A DNA stretch of 36,075 bases, taken from assembly GCA_905235605.1 (NCBI GenBank), contig CAJOMF010000016.1:1-36075 (forward strand), given 5' to 3'. The notes beneath the pieces were generated by a model. The model did not search any database and was not told the origin of the DNA. It was given only the letters and a program-made list of their open reading frames with translations. Position 1 is the first letter of the stretch; every line of letters starts with the position of its first letter. Positions 1-5,900 of the stretch are shown here, in pieces. This stretch comes from an uncultured bacterium (GTDB lineage Bacteria; UBP6; UBA1177). A program made the position numbers and the translations under genes.

Positions 1-26
1 GAATTCGGAAAAACGGGAGAAACGGC

Positions 27-155
27 ATGACAGCTCATGCTGCGATAAAAAACACCTTTTTTGAGGATTTTTTTGTCCAGAAATGCTTGACCATTATAGA
101 TCATTGCGGTTGCGATTGTGACGATTATTGTGAGCATTGTTCTTGTGATGATTAA
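27..155 (+). CDS. Putative RiPP precursor peptide A (42 aa, Cys/Asp-rich tail)
   Basis: This short frame runs from ATG at 27 to TAA at 153-155 and encodes 42 residues. A GGGAGA Shine-Dalgarno at 15-20 sits six bases before the ATG. The N-terminal half is ordinary and partly hydrophobic (MTAHAAIKNTFFEDFFVQK). The C-terminal half is dominated by Cys and Asp, ending HCGCDCDDYCEHCSCDD, with seven Cys in the last 17 residues. It ends 15 bases before the first radical SAM gene, so it is most likely a leader-core precursor for that enzyme. The leader does not resemble that of the five related peptides downstream, although the CGCD module does. No database family is recognised. Alternatives are a metal-binding peptide or a chance frame; the SD, composition and position argue against chance. 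Confidence 0.7.
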   Translation: MTAHAAIKNTFFEDFFVQKCLTIIDHCGCDCDDYCEHCSCDD

Positions 156-170
156 TTAAGGGGCTAAAAA

Positions 171-1451
171 ATGAAATACAGAAATATTGGGAATGATATT
201 TTTTTGTTGGAGTCACATTGTAAAAATACAAACATAGTTTATGCGCCTTTAAAGAAGAAAATGTTTTATACGAAGGATGTTTCGGTCGATGAATTGGAAA
301 AATCATTCAACAATCTTGATGACAAAACGGAATTGGGTAAGAGAATCAAAGATTTTGTTGCTTCTCCTAATGCAAAAATATCAAAACACCCCGGATTCGG
401 TGTAAGAAAGGATCATGCTGTATTCTTGTTGACTGAAGCCTGTAATCTTGCCTGTGTTTATTGCTATGCATCAGAACAGCATTCGACTGATACTTTAACA
501 AAAGAAAAACTAAAAAATACAATTGATTTCGTTTTGAATAGTGATTCTAAGAGAAAACATTTTTCCTTTATTGGTGGTGGTGAACCTTGTGTAAAATGGG
601 ATTTGTTGGTTTGGGCAGTTGAATATATAAGAGAAAAACAAGGAAATACAAAAGTAAGCATAGGGGTAACAAGTAACACGACTTTATTGAATGAAGAACG
701 GGTAAAATGGCTTGCGAAAAACAGAGTTCATGTTGGTTGTTCTTTTGATATATTGCCGGAAATTCAGGATGCTCAGCGTCCTTATGCATCAGGCAAAGGA
801 AGTTTCGCCGATGTGAAAAAATCAATAGGTTTGTTGGCAAAAAATAAAGTCGGGTTTGGTTTTAGAAGCACAATTACGCATTTGGCCGTAGAAAAAATGC
901 CTGAAATGGTTGAATATGTTGCAGAAAATTATCCTCAAATAAAACAAATTCATTTCGAGCATGTTTCGGCTCATGGTTTGACTTGGGATAATTATTACAA
1001 AGATTTCATGACATATTTCTTTAAGGCAAAGAAAGTCGCTGCGGCAAAAAATATTTATTTAAAAAATTCGACTATAACTTCTGTTAAGACTCTCAGAAAT
1101 CGTTTTTGCGGTGGAGAATTTTGTGTTACATCAACAGGAGATATTGTTTCGTGTCACAGAGTTTCCAATGATAAGGCGGCTGCTTTTGAAAGATTTAAAT
1201 ACGGTGTAGTAAATGAAGAAGGCGTTTTTGTAGATGAAGATAGAGCAAAGGCGGTCAATGCTCTATATGAGAAAAAAAGACTTGAACAGTGTGAGTCTTG
1301 TTTCGCAAAATATCATTGTGCAAGTCAGTGCAACAATAACAAACTGACATACTCAGAAGAAGATTTTTCGGAATTGTGCAATTTTACAAAAGAAATGATT
1401 CTCAGAGAATTAGAAGACAAATCCAATCTTGAGGAAAATAATGACTTTTAG
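171..1451 (+). CDS. Radical SAM/SPASM peptide maturase 1
   Basis: The protein has 426 residues. The radical SAM cluster-binding motif is Cys91-x3-Cys95-x2-Cys98, inside EACNLACVYCYA. A GGGEP segment at 135-139 is typical of SAM contact in this family. The C-terminal SPASM region carries Cys313, 318, 328, 374, 377, 383, 387 and 403, including a CxxCx5CxxxC run, enough for two auxiliary iron-sulfur clusters. About 85 residues precede the radical SAM core and could hold a peptide-recognition region, but no RRE fold can be asserted by eye. Enzymes of this type install thioether or carbon-carbon crosslinks in ribosomal peptides. Precursor-like genes lie immediately before (27-155) and after (from 1464). 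The start is supported by an AAGGGG motif about ten bases upstream. The exact reaction is unknown. Confidence 0.9.
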   Translation: MKYRNIGNDIFLLESHCKNTNIVYAPLKKKMFYTKDVSVDELEKSFNNLDDKTELGKRIKDFVASPNAKISKHPGFGVRKDHAVFLLTEACNLACVYCYASEQHSTDTLTKEKLKNTIDFVLNSDSKRKHFSFIGGGEPCVKWDLLVWAVEYIREKQGNTKVSIGVTSNTTLLNEERVKWLAKNRVHVGCSFDILPEIQDAQRPYASGKGSFADVKKSIGLLAKNKVGFGFRSTITHLAVEKMPEMVEYVAENYPQIKQIHFEHVSAHGLTWDNYYKDFMTYFFKAKKVAAAKNIYLKNSTITSVKTLRNRFCGGEFCVTSTGDIVSCHRVSNDKAAAFERFKYGVVNEEGVFVDEDRAKAVNALYEKKRLEQCESCFAKYHCASQCNNNKLTYSEEDFSELCNFTKEMILRELEDKSNLEENNDF

Positions 1452-1463
1452 AGGAGAAAGACA

Positions 1464-1619
1464 ATGACAATTTCAGAAATTATTGAGTTGGAAACAACGA
1501 GTGTAACTCATTTAGAATGTGGAGAATGTCCGGATTGCCCATGTGAACCGGATGATTGTCCGTGTGAGTACGCCGACTGTCCAGACTGGCACAAAGATGT
1601 GTGTGGACGAGATAGGTGA
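1464..1619 (+). CDS. Putative RiPP precursor peptide B (51 aa, eight Cys)
   Basis: ATG at 1464 follows a GAGGAGAAAG Shine-Dalgarno, only 12 bases after the stop of maturase 1. The leader MTISEIIELETTSVTHLE has no Cys. The core then begins CGECPDCPCEPDDCPCEY and ends in GRDR, with eight Cys (19, 22, 25, 27, 32, 34, 39, 47) separated by Pro, Asp and Glu. The sharp boundary between a Cys-free leader and a Cys-rich core is the hallmark of a crosslinked RiPP precursor. The first 27 bases are almost identical to the starts of the genes at 1655, 2142 and 2405. The product is probably a substrate of one or both flanking radical SAM enzymes. The chemical product is unknown. Confidence 0.75.
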   Translation: MTISEIIELETTSVTHLECGECPDCPCEPDDCPCEYADCPDWHKDVCGRDR

Positions 1620-1654
1620 TAAGTTCTGTATCTATGAATTTTTAAAGAGTGAAC

Positions 1655-1915
1655 ATGATTGTTTCAGAAATTATTGAGTTGAAAATTATAAATTTAACTA
1701 GCAATTTAGCATGCGGTTGTGATGAATCTTGTTGGACTGAATTCAACTGTGATTCAGAGTGTGAGTGTGACGATCCTGATGAACCCTGTTGGACTGAATG
1801 CAACTGTGATTTAGAGTGCGAGTGCGATGATCCTGATGAACCTTGTTGGTGCGATGATCCAAAGTGTTGTGATGATTTTAGGTGCTACAATGGACAATAT
1901 AACACCAATCGTTGA
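1655..1915 (+). CDS. Putative RiPP precursor peptide C (86 aa, duplicated core)
   Basis: ATG at 1655 is preferred because MIVSEIIEL then aligns exactly with the MTISEIIEL leaders of its neighbours; an in-frame GTG at 1649 would only add two residues. The upstream AAAGAG is a weaker ribosome site than those of its siblings. The leader runs to about residue 19. The core contains two tandem 19-residue units, CWTEFNCDSECECDDPDEP and CWTECNCDLECECDDPDEP, followed by a partial third beginning CWCDDPKCC. The core has 17 Cys and many Asp/Glu. The repetition suggests that one crosslinked module is made several times, or that unequal crossing-over expanded the core. The likely maturases are the two radical SAM proteins of this locus. 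Confidence 0.75.
   Translation: MIVSEIIELKIINLTSNLACGCDESCWTEFNCDSECECDDPDEPCWTECNCDLECECDDPDEPCWCDDPKCCDDFRCYNGQYNTNR
1730..1843 (+). repeat. Two tandem 57-bp core units in precursor C
   Basis: Bases 1730-1786 and 1787-1843 are adjacent in-frame direct repeats of 57 bases, differing at only a few positions. Each encodes a 19-residue Cys/Asp module that begins Cys-Trp-Thr-Glu and ends Asp-Pro-Asp-Glu-Pro. A further CW start follows at 1844 but diverges after four residues. Confidence 0.85.
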
Positions 1916-1989
1916 GTCTGAGATGGGAGCAGAGAAGACGATTGAGAGGAGATTTTTAATTCTTTTAACTGAATTCAAGGAGGTAAGAG

Positions 1990-2124
1990 ATGACAATTTC
2001 GGAAGTTATTGAGATGGATACTGTTTTCAAAAATGAAGCATCACTTTATCATGGATCTGTTTGTCCTGAAGAGGATGTAGATCCCAATGACGAATGTGGT
2101 CCTAATTGGGAGTGTACGGATTAA
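1990..2124 (+). CDS. Putative RiPP precursor peptide D (44 aa, three Cys)
   Basis: A perfect AAGGAGG ribosome site at 1977-1983 lies six bases before ATG 1990. The leader MTISEVIEMDTV is a variant of the family leader. The core is poorer in Cys than its siblings (Cys25, 36, 42) but rich in Asp, Glu, Pro and Asn, with the segment DVDPNDECGPNWECTD. The DPNDEC motif recurs in the peptide at 2405. The shared leader, strong ribosome site and position make it a member of the same precursor family. It may receive fewer crosslinks or be a diverged paralogue. Confidence 0.7.
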   Translation: MTISEVIEMDTVFKNEASLYHGSVCPEEDVDPNDECGPNWECTD

Positions 2125-2141
2125 TTTAGGAGGAATGAACA

Positions 2142-2384
2142 ATGACAATTTCAGAAATTATTGAGTTGGGAACAGTAGATGTAACCAACAATTCGGCGTG
2201 TTGGTTCGAAGGGTGCGGTTGTGACGAGGCATGTGGTTGTGATGATCCGGAGAAAGATAATGATCCGCCTACAGAAAATCCTTTAGATAGTGTATGTAAT
2301 GATGACCCTGATGACTGTGGTTGTGACAATGATGATACGAATTGCGGCTGTGAAGATGATTGTGGCTGTGATGATGGTAATTAA
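2142..2384 (+). CDS. Putative RiPP precursor peptide E (80 aa, five Cys-Gly-Cys motifs)
   Basis: ATG at 2142 follows a TAGGAGG ribosome site. The leader MTISEIIELGTVDVTNNSA is followed by a core with 12 Cys (20, 25, 27, 31, 33, 52, 59, 61, 68, 70, 74, 76). Five Cys-Gly-Cys motifs occur, mostly followed by Asp, in two blocks separated by an acidic spacer containing PPTENPLDS. That spacer resembles the end of the peptide at 2405 (APTESPLS). Cys-Asp-dense cores are known from ranthipeptides, where a radical SAM/SPASM enzyme links Cys sulfur to an acidic residue; that reaction is inferred here. A metallothionein-like metal-binding role is the main alternative. Confidence 0.75.
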   Translation: MTISEIIELGTVDVTNNSACWFEGCGCDEACGCDDPEKDNDPPTENPLDSVCNDDPDDCGCDNDDTNCGCEDDCGCDDGN

Positions 2385-2404
2385 ATTTTTAAGGGAGAAA
2401 AGTG

Positions 2405-2548
2405 ATGACGATTTCAGAAATTATTGAGTTGGAAACAACAGAATTTGACAGCAATGTTTTTGTAAGCAGTTGCGAAAATTGTTCGGATAATGATCCAGAT
2501 CCGAATGACGAGTGTTATGATGCACCAACAGAATCACCTTTGAGCTGA
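2405..2548 (+). CDS. Putative RiPP precursor peptide F (47 aa, three Cys)
   Basis: ATG at 2405 follows AAGGGAGAAAAGTG, a usable ribosome site. The leader MTISEIIELETTEFDSNVF is nearly identical to that of peptide B. The core has Cys23, Cys26 and Cys37 in a very acidic context, including NDPDPNDECYDAPTESPLS. It shares DPNDEC with the peptide at 1990 and PTExPL with the peptide at 2142, so it looks like a mosaic of sibling modules. No function is assigned beyond candidate substrate of the local maturases. Confidence 0.7.
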   Translation: MTISEIIELETTEFDSNVFVSSCENCSDNDPDPNDECYDAPTESPLS

Positions 2549-2589
2549 TTTGAAGAAATTTTAGTAGATTTTTAGTAATGGAGAGAAAG

Positions 2590-2739
2590 ATGACTAATGT
2601 AAATTATGATGTTGATTTGTTAAACTCTATTGTAGCAAATGAGTCCACAACTTCACAAGTATTGGAACTGGAACTTAAAGCATGTGATTGCACAAGCTGT
2701 TCTGGTTGCTCTGGCTATAGATCAGGAAAGGATATCTAA
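2590..2739 (+). CDS. Putative RiPP precursor peptide G (49 aa, CxCxxCxxC core)
   Basis: ATG at 2590 follows GGAGAG at 2580-2585. The first 31 residues (from MTNVNYDVDLLNSIVANEST) contain no Cys. Then four Cys come in nine residues, CDCTSCSGC, followed by SGYRSGKDI. The leader differs from the MTISEIIEL family and the core is Ser/Gly-rich rather than Asp-rich. It is the last small gene before maturase 2, so it may be that enzyme's dedicated substrate, as the peptide at 27 may be for maturase 1. That pairing is an inference from gene order only. Confidence 0.65.
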   Translation: MTNVNYDVDLLNSIVANESTTSQVLELELKACDCTSCSGCSGYRSGKDI

Positions 2740-2817
2740 AATTTAAATCGTAAAATTTCTAAGTCTGCGATTGAATCATTCATTGTTGAATAATTTCAAT
2801 ATCTTAGGAAAATGATT

Positions 2818-3945
2818 ATGTCGGAAGATCACAAAAACCGAAAAAGAACTTGTATGCTGATTATCACACATTCTTGTAATTTGAATTGTGTATATTGCTA
2901 CGAAAAATATAAGGATGAGCGATCCATGTCTTTTGAACTGGCGAAAGAAATAATCAGAAAAGAGTTCGAGTTTGTAAAAAAATCATCTGATTACGATGAG
3001 ATAGAATTCGAATTATTCGGAGGAGAACCTTTTGTAAAATTCGAGTTGATGAAACAAATAATGGAATGGACTTGGTCGCAGAAATGGGAGATTCCATATT
3101 ATTTTTTTGCTACTACAAACGGAACTTTGATTACAGAAGAGGTTAAACAATGGCTTGTGAAACATAGTGAAGCTTTTGTAGCAGGAATAAGTTACGACGG
3201 TGCAAATGATTCTCAAGATTCAAACAGAAGCAATAGTGCGACTAAAGTTGATTTGGACTTCTTTCTCAAAACATATCCGCGACAAAAGATAAAAATGACA
3301 ATTTCTCCGGAATCGGTAAAAAATTTAGCTGCTGATGTTCTGTATTTAACAGAAAAAGGTGCGAGAATTTCGGCAAATTGTGGTTCAGGTCAGGTGTGGT
3401 CAGAGGAAAATAAAAATGAATTTCGTAAGCAGTTGATGATTTTGGCAGATTATTATTTGAAAAATCCTGAAATTGAACCAGTTTCTATTTTTGAAAGAAA
3501 ATTTCGTAATGTTGTGGCAAAGTTGGAAGCTAAATGGAAGTGGTGCGGAAGCGGCACGATGATGACTGCTTATGATGTCGATGGAAAAAATTATCCTTGT
3601 CAACTTTTTACCCCGCTTGTTTTGGGTGACGATAATGCCGCAGATTTACACAAAAAAATGGATTTCTCTGACAGAAAAATTAATGGTGATCCAATTTGTG
3701 TGGAATGCTCACTTTTTAATATCTGTCCTACTTGTCTTGGTTTCAATTACCGAGACACAGGCAACATTGCGACACGTGGAAAGACAATGTGTGAACTTTT
3801 CAGAATCCAGACATCGGTGCTTGCTTACTACACGCAGGAACTTCTGCGCAAAAAGAAAGAAGCAGGCATTCCGTTTGATAACGAAGACCGGCTTGACGCA
3901 AAAGGGCTTTTATTTTTGAAAGATAATCCGTCGAAAGAAAAATAA
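2818..3945 (+). CDS. Radical SAM/SPASM peptide maturase 2
   Basis: The gene encodes 375 residues from ATG 2818. An in-frame ATG at 2812 is possible, but the upstream AGGA is better spaced for 2818. The radical SAM motif is Cys20-x3-Cys24-x2-Cys27 within HSCNLNCVYCY. GGEPF at 68-72 and TTNGT near residue 100 are typical of the family. The SPASM region has Cys243, 261, 294, 297, 303, 306 and 325, the usual auxiliary cluster pattern. The Cys motif begins only 20 residues from the start, so this enzyme lacks the N-terminal extension of maturase 1 and has no room for a fused recognition domain. It follows seven candidate precursor genes. It may act on different peptides, or make a second modification on the same ones. 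Confidence 0.88.
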   Translation: MSEDHKNRKRTCMLIITHSCNLNCVYCYEKYKDERSMSFELAKEIIRKEFEFVKKSSDYDEIEFELFGGEPFVKFELMKQIMEWTWSQKWEIPYYFFATTNGTLITEEVKQWLVKHSEAFVAGISYDGANDSQDSNRSNSATKVDLDFFLKTYPRQKIKMTISPESVKNLAADVLYLTEKGARISANCGSGQVWSEENKNEFRKQLMILADYYLKNPEIEPVSIFERKFRNVVAKLEAKWKWCGSGTMMTAYDVDGKNYPCQLFTPLVLGDDNAADLHKKMDFSDRKINGDPICVECSLFNICPTCLGFNYRDTGNIATRGKTMCELFRIQTSVLAYYTQELLRKKKEAGIPFDNEDRLDAKGLLFLKDNPSKEK

Positions 3946-4018
3946 AAAGCAGAGTGGTCGCCAAAAAATCCCAAATACTTCAAAAAATTATTGATTCTCT
4001 CTTTCAAAAAGTTATAGG

Positions 4019-4037
4019 AAAAAAGTCGGCCTTTTTT
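4019..4037 (+). terminator. Weak A/T-rich hairpin after maturase 2
   Basis: AAAAAAG and CTTTTTT form a 7-bp stem around TCGGC, with the T run inside the 3' arm. It lies 74 bases past the maturase 2 stop, in a 215-base gap with no gene. It could end the RiPP operon, but the stem has only one G-C pair. Confidence 0.3.
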
Positions 4038-4160
4038 GGGTGGGGTATTTGGAGTTTCTGTTTTTTTAGAAAATAAGATATAAATAGCAGGTTTTAGGGT
4101 TTAAAGTTAACGAATTATTATGGTTTATAGATGCGATTATGCGGTAAAACGGAGGTCGGT

Positions 4161-4859
4161 ATGAAAAAAATTATGGTCGTTTTTGTTCTGACGGCACTTG
4201 TGTGCTGTGCTGTCGTTGTCAAAAAACATGTGGATGATCTGCGCGAAAGCGAAGCTCGGTGCAGATATGAACGAGAGGCAGAGCTGGCGGACGATGCCGC
4301 ATTTAAGCAGGCTGCAAGCACATTTAAAATTGCAGAGTTGGAAAAATATCTGAAGGATTTTCCGGCCGGCAAGCATGTCGTGGATGCTACGGAGATGATC
4401 CGGGAGCTTAAGGATGAGGAGGCAAAGGAACTTGTTTGGTCGGAACGCTTTTCCAAAGCCGGGACTTGGGCCGCGGCCGTGAGTTACTGCGGTAATCTGA
4501 ATGAGGGCGGCCACAACGACTGGAGACTTCCAACTATCGATGAGCTTAGGACTCTTATCAAAAATTGTTCCAAGACGGAAAGAGGCGGAAGCTGCAAAGT
4601 CAGTGAAAAAAACGCTTGTCTTGCTGACAACTGTTTTTCTCAGGATTGTTATTGCGGTGAAAACGAAGAGAACGGGCATTACAGCAAGTTAGGCGACGGA
4701 GATGGTGTCTGGCTTTGGTCTTCGTCAAGCAATTCCGATGATCCTGAAAGATTCTGGTATGTAAGTTTTGCCCGTGGGATGGTTGGCTCTTTAGTAAAAG
4801 AAGGTTACGAGGGCGACGATGATTCTGTCCGCTGTGTCAGAATCCATAAAAAATATTAA
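4161..4859 (+). CDS. Membrane-anchored DUF1566 (Lcl_C) domain protein
   Basis: The protein has 232 residues from ATG 4161, chosen because GGAGG lies just upstream and the protein then opens with Lys-Lys and a hydrophobic segment (MVVFVLTALVCCAVVV) that is a signal anchor or signal peptide. Residues of about 30-85 are charged and helical, with a segment YLKDFPAGKHVVDATEM like those linking TPR-type repeats. The C-terminal half matches DUF1566/Lcl_C: WAAAVSYCGNLNEGG, NDWRLPTIDELRTLI, a WLWSSS element and a final RCVR. Six or more Cys suggest disulfides outside the cytoplasm. The role of the family is unknown; it is related in fold to C-type-lectin/FGE domains. The next gene follows after ten bases and may be co-transcribed. 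Confidence 0.75.
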   Translation: MKKIMVVFVLTALVCCAVVVKKHVDDLRESEARCRYEREAELADDAAFKQAASTFKIAELEKYLKDFPAGKHVVDATEMIRELKDEEAKELVWSERFSKAGTWAAAVSYCGNLNEGGHNDWRLPTIDELRTLIKNCSKTERGGSCKVSEKNACLADNCFSQDCYCGENEENGHYSKLGDGDGVWLWSSSSNSDDPERFWYVSFARGMVGSLVKEGYEGDDDSVRCVRIHKKY

Positions 4860-4869
4860 GGAGACAGCA

Positions 4870-5520
4870 ATGTTGTTGAGAGATCAGAAGAATAATGTCA
4901 TTTACTACGAGTCCTCTGAAAAACTAGAGGCTCCATGGATCAATAAAAAATCAACAAGGCATACCTTTGTCGATGGTAAAGGCGAGGTAGAACTGAAAAA
5001 ATCGGTGACGAAAATCGGATATCTTGCCTTCGCCAGCCAAGGCGATATGACTTCGCTGATTATACCAGACTGCATAACGGAAATAGAATATAGTGCCTTT
5101 AGCGACTGTTGCGGTATGAAAAAACTGGTAATCGGTAATTCAGTAAAAAAAATCGGATCGGGAGCATTCGAGTTCTGTTTGTCCCTGGAAGATCTTACAA
5201 TCGGCACTTCTGTGGAGATAATTGAAGATAATGCCTTTTTTGACTGTATGAGTCTGAAATCGTTGGTTATTCCGTCCTCTGTAAACGAAATAGGCTGGCG
5301 CGCATTCGCGGACTGCGGATCTCTTGAGTCTGTAATTATCCCTGATTCAGTAAAGAAAATCGGAGAATATGCTTTTGAAGGTTGTAATTCTCTACAATCG
5401 CTTGTCATGCCTGATTATGTGGAGGAGATAGGCGTCGGAGTGTTTGACGGTTGCGATAAACTTCCAGAGGAAACAAAGGTGATGATTCGTGAGATGGAAG
5501 AGCGGAATTTAAGGTCATGA
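4870..5520 (+). CDS. BspA-like leucine-rich repeat (LRR_5) protein
   Basis: The protein has 216 residues. ATG 4870 is preferred over an upstream in-frame ATG at 4819, since AAGGAGA at 4858-4864 is correctly spaced and 4819 lies inside the previous gene. From about residue 45 to 200 there are six to seven repeats of about 23 residues with the form 'SVxxIGxxAFxxCxSLxxLxIP', typical of LRR_5 (BspA/TpLRR). These form a curved solenoid used in protein binding. There is no signal peptide, membrane segment or anchor, so it is predicted to be cytoplasmic or released by another route. Its partner is unknown. It follows the DUF1566 gene closely and probably shares a transcript. Confidence 0.8.
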   Translation: MLLRDQKNNVIYYESSEKLEAPWINKKSTRHTFVDGKGEVELKKSVTKIGYLAFASQGDMTSLIIPDCITEIEYSAFSDCCGMKKLVIGNSVKKIGSGAFEFCLSLEDLTIGTSVEIIEDNAFFDCMSLKSLVIPSSVNEIGWRAFADCGSLESVIIPDSVKKIGEYAFEGCNSLQSLVMPDYVEEIGVGVFDGCDKLPEETKVMIREMEERNLRS

Positions 5521-5521
5521 T

Positions 5522-5675
5522 ATGAAAAAGTTTTTGTTTAGTTCGTAAAGGCGCAGCAATCGCACTTGCATTCACGGGTTTCACCGGATTCGTTGCGGTC
5601 GTCAACTTTCTGCAAAATCACAAAATTTACAGCTTTAAACGGCGGATAACTCACACAAAATCAGCCGGAACTTAA
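5522..5675 (+). pseudogene. Possible frame-shifted remnant of a small membrane protein
   Basis: ATG at 5522 opens MKKFLFSS and stops at 5546-5548. In a neighbouring frame the DNA continues without a stop to TAA at 5673-5675 and reads KGAAIALAFTGFTGFVAVVN, then FLQNHKIYSF and a basic tail, a plausible transmembrane segment with no start codon of its own. A start fused to a hydrophobic segment by one frameshift suggests a decayed short membrane protein. The evidence is composition only. Confidence 0.3.
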
Positions 5676-5698
5676 AACAGAGACAGTTTTGTGCTACA

Positions 5699-5745
5699 AA
5701 ATTTGGGATAATCCGCAGTCGCATTTAATATTATCCCATAAATTT
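5699..5745. repeat. Inverted repeat resembling the ISL3 ends in this window
   Basis: AAATTTGGGATAAT (5699-5712) and ATTATCCCATAAATTT (5730-5745) form an imperfect inverted repeat around a 17-base loop. The TGGGATAAT arm also occurs in both ends of the insertion sequence at 18648-20180. It could be a hairpin after the LRR gene, an operator, or a relic of a related element. Confidence 0.5.
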
Positions 5746-5834
5746 GAGTATCAATCCTGTTTTTTACTCTTTGACTTGCATTACTTTTTCAAATTCCGCA
5801 ATTTCTGTTCAAGTTCGGATTTCTCTGTAAGCTC

Positions 5835-5862
5835 TTGCATTTTTTTCAAAAATCCTTAAAAT
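5835..5862 (+). promoter_or_regulatory. Candidate sigma-70 promoter of lysS
   Basis: TTGCAT (5835-5840) and TAAAAT (5857-5862) are separated by 16 bases, 38 bases before the lysS ATG. The same 16-base spacing recurs in other candidate promoters of this window. Confidence 0.45.
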
Positions 5863-5900
5863 GCCGCGGCTTTTTTAGAGCAGTCTTAATGGAGGAAAAA

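Noticed and set aside
1730-1843. CRISPR-like tandem repeats
   Set aside because: The units are directly adjacent with no spacers and are in frame inside a coding region.
1827-2012. Open frame on the plus strand overlapping precursor C and the start of precursor D
   Set aside because: It lies out of frame with two better-supported peptides, has no leader or Cys-rich core, and its best internal ATG (1890) lacks a ribosome site.
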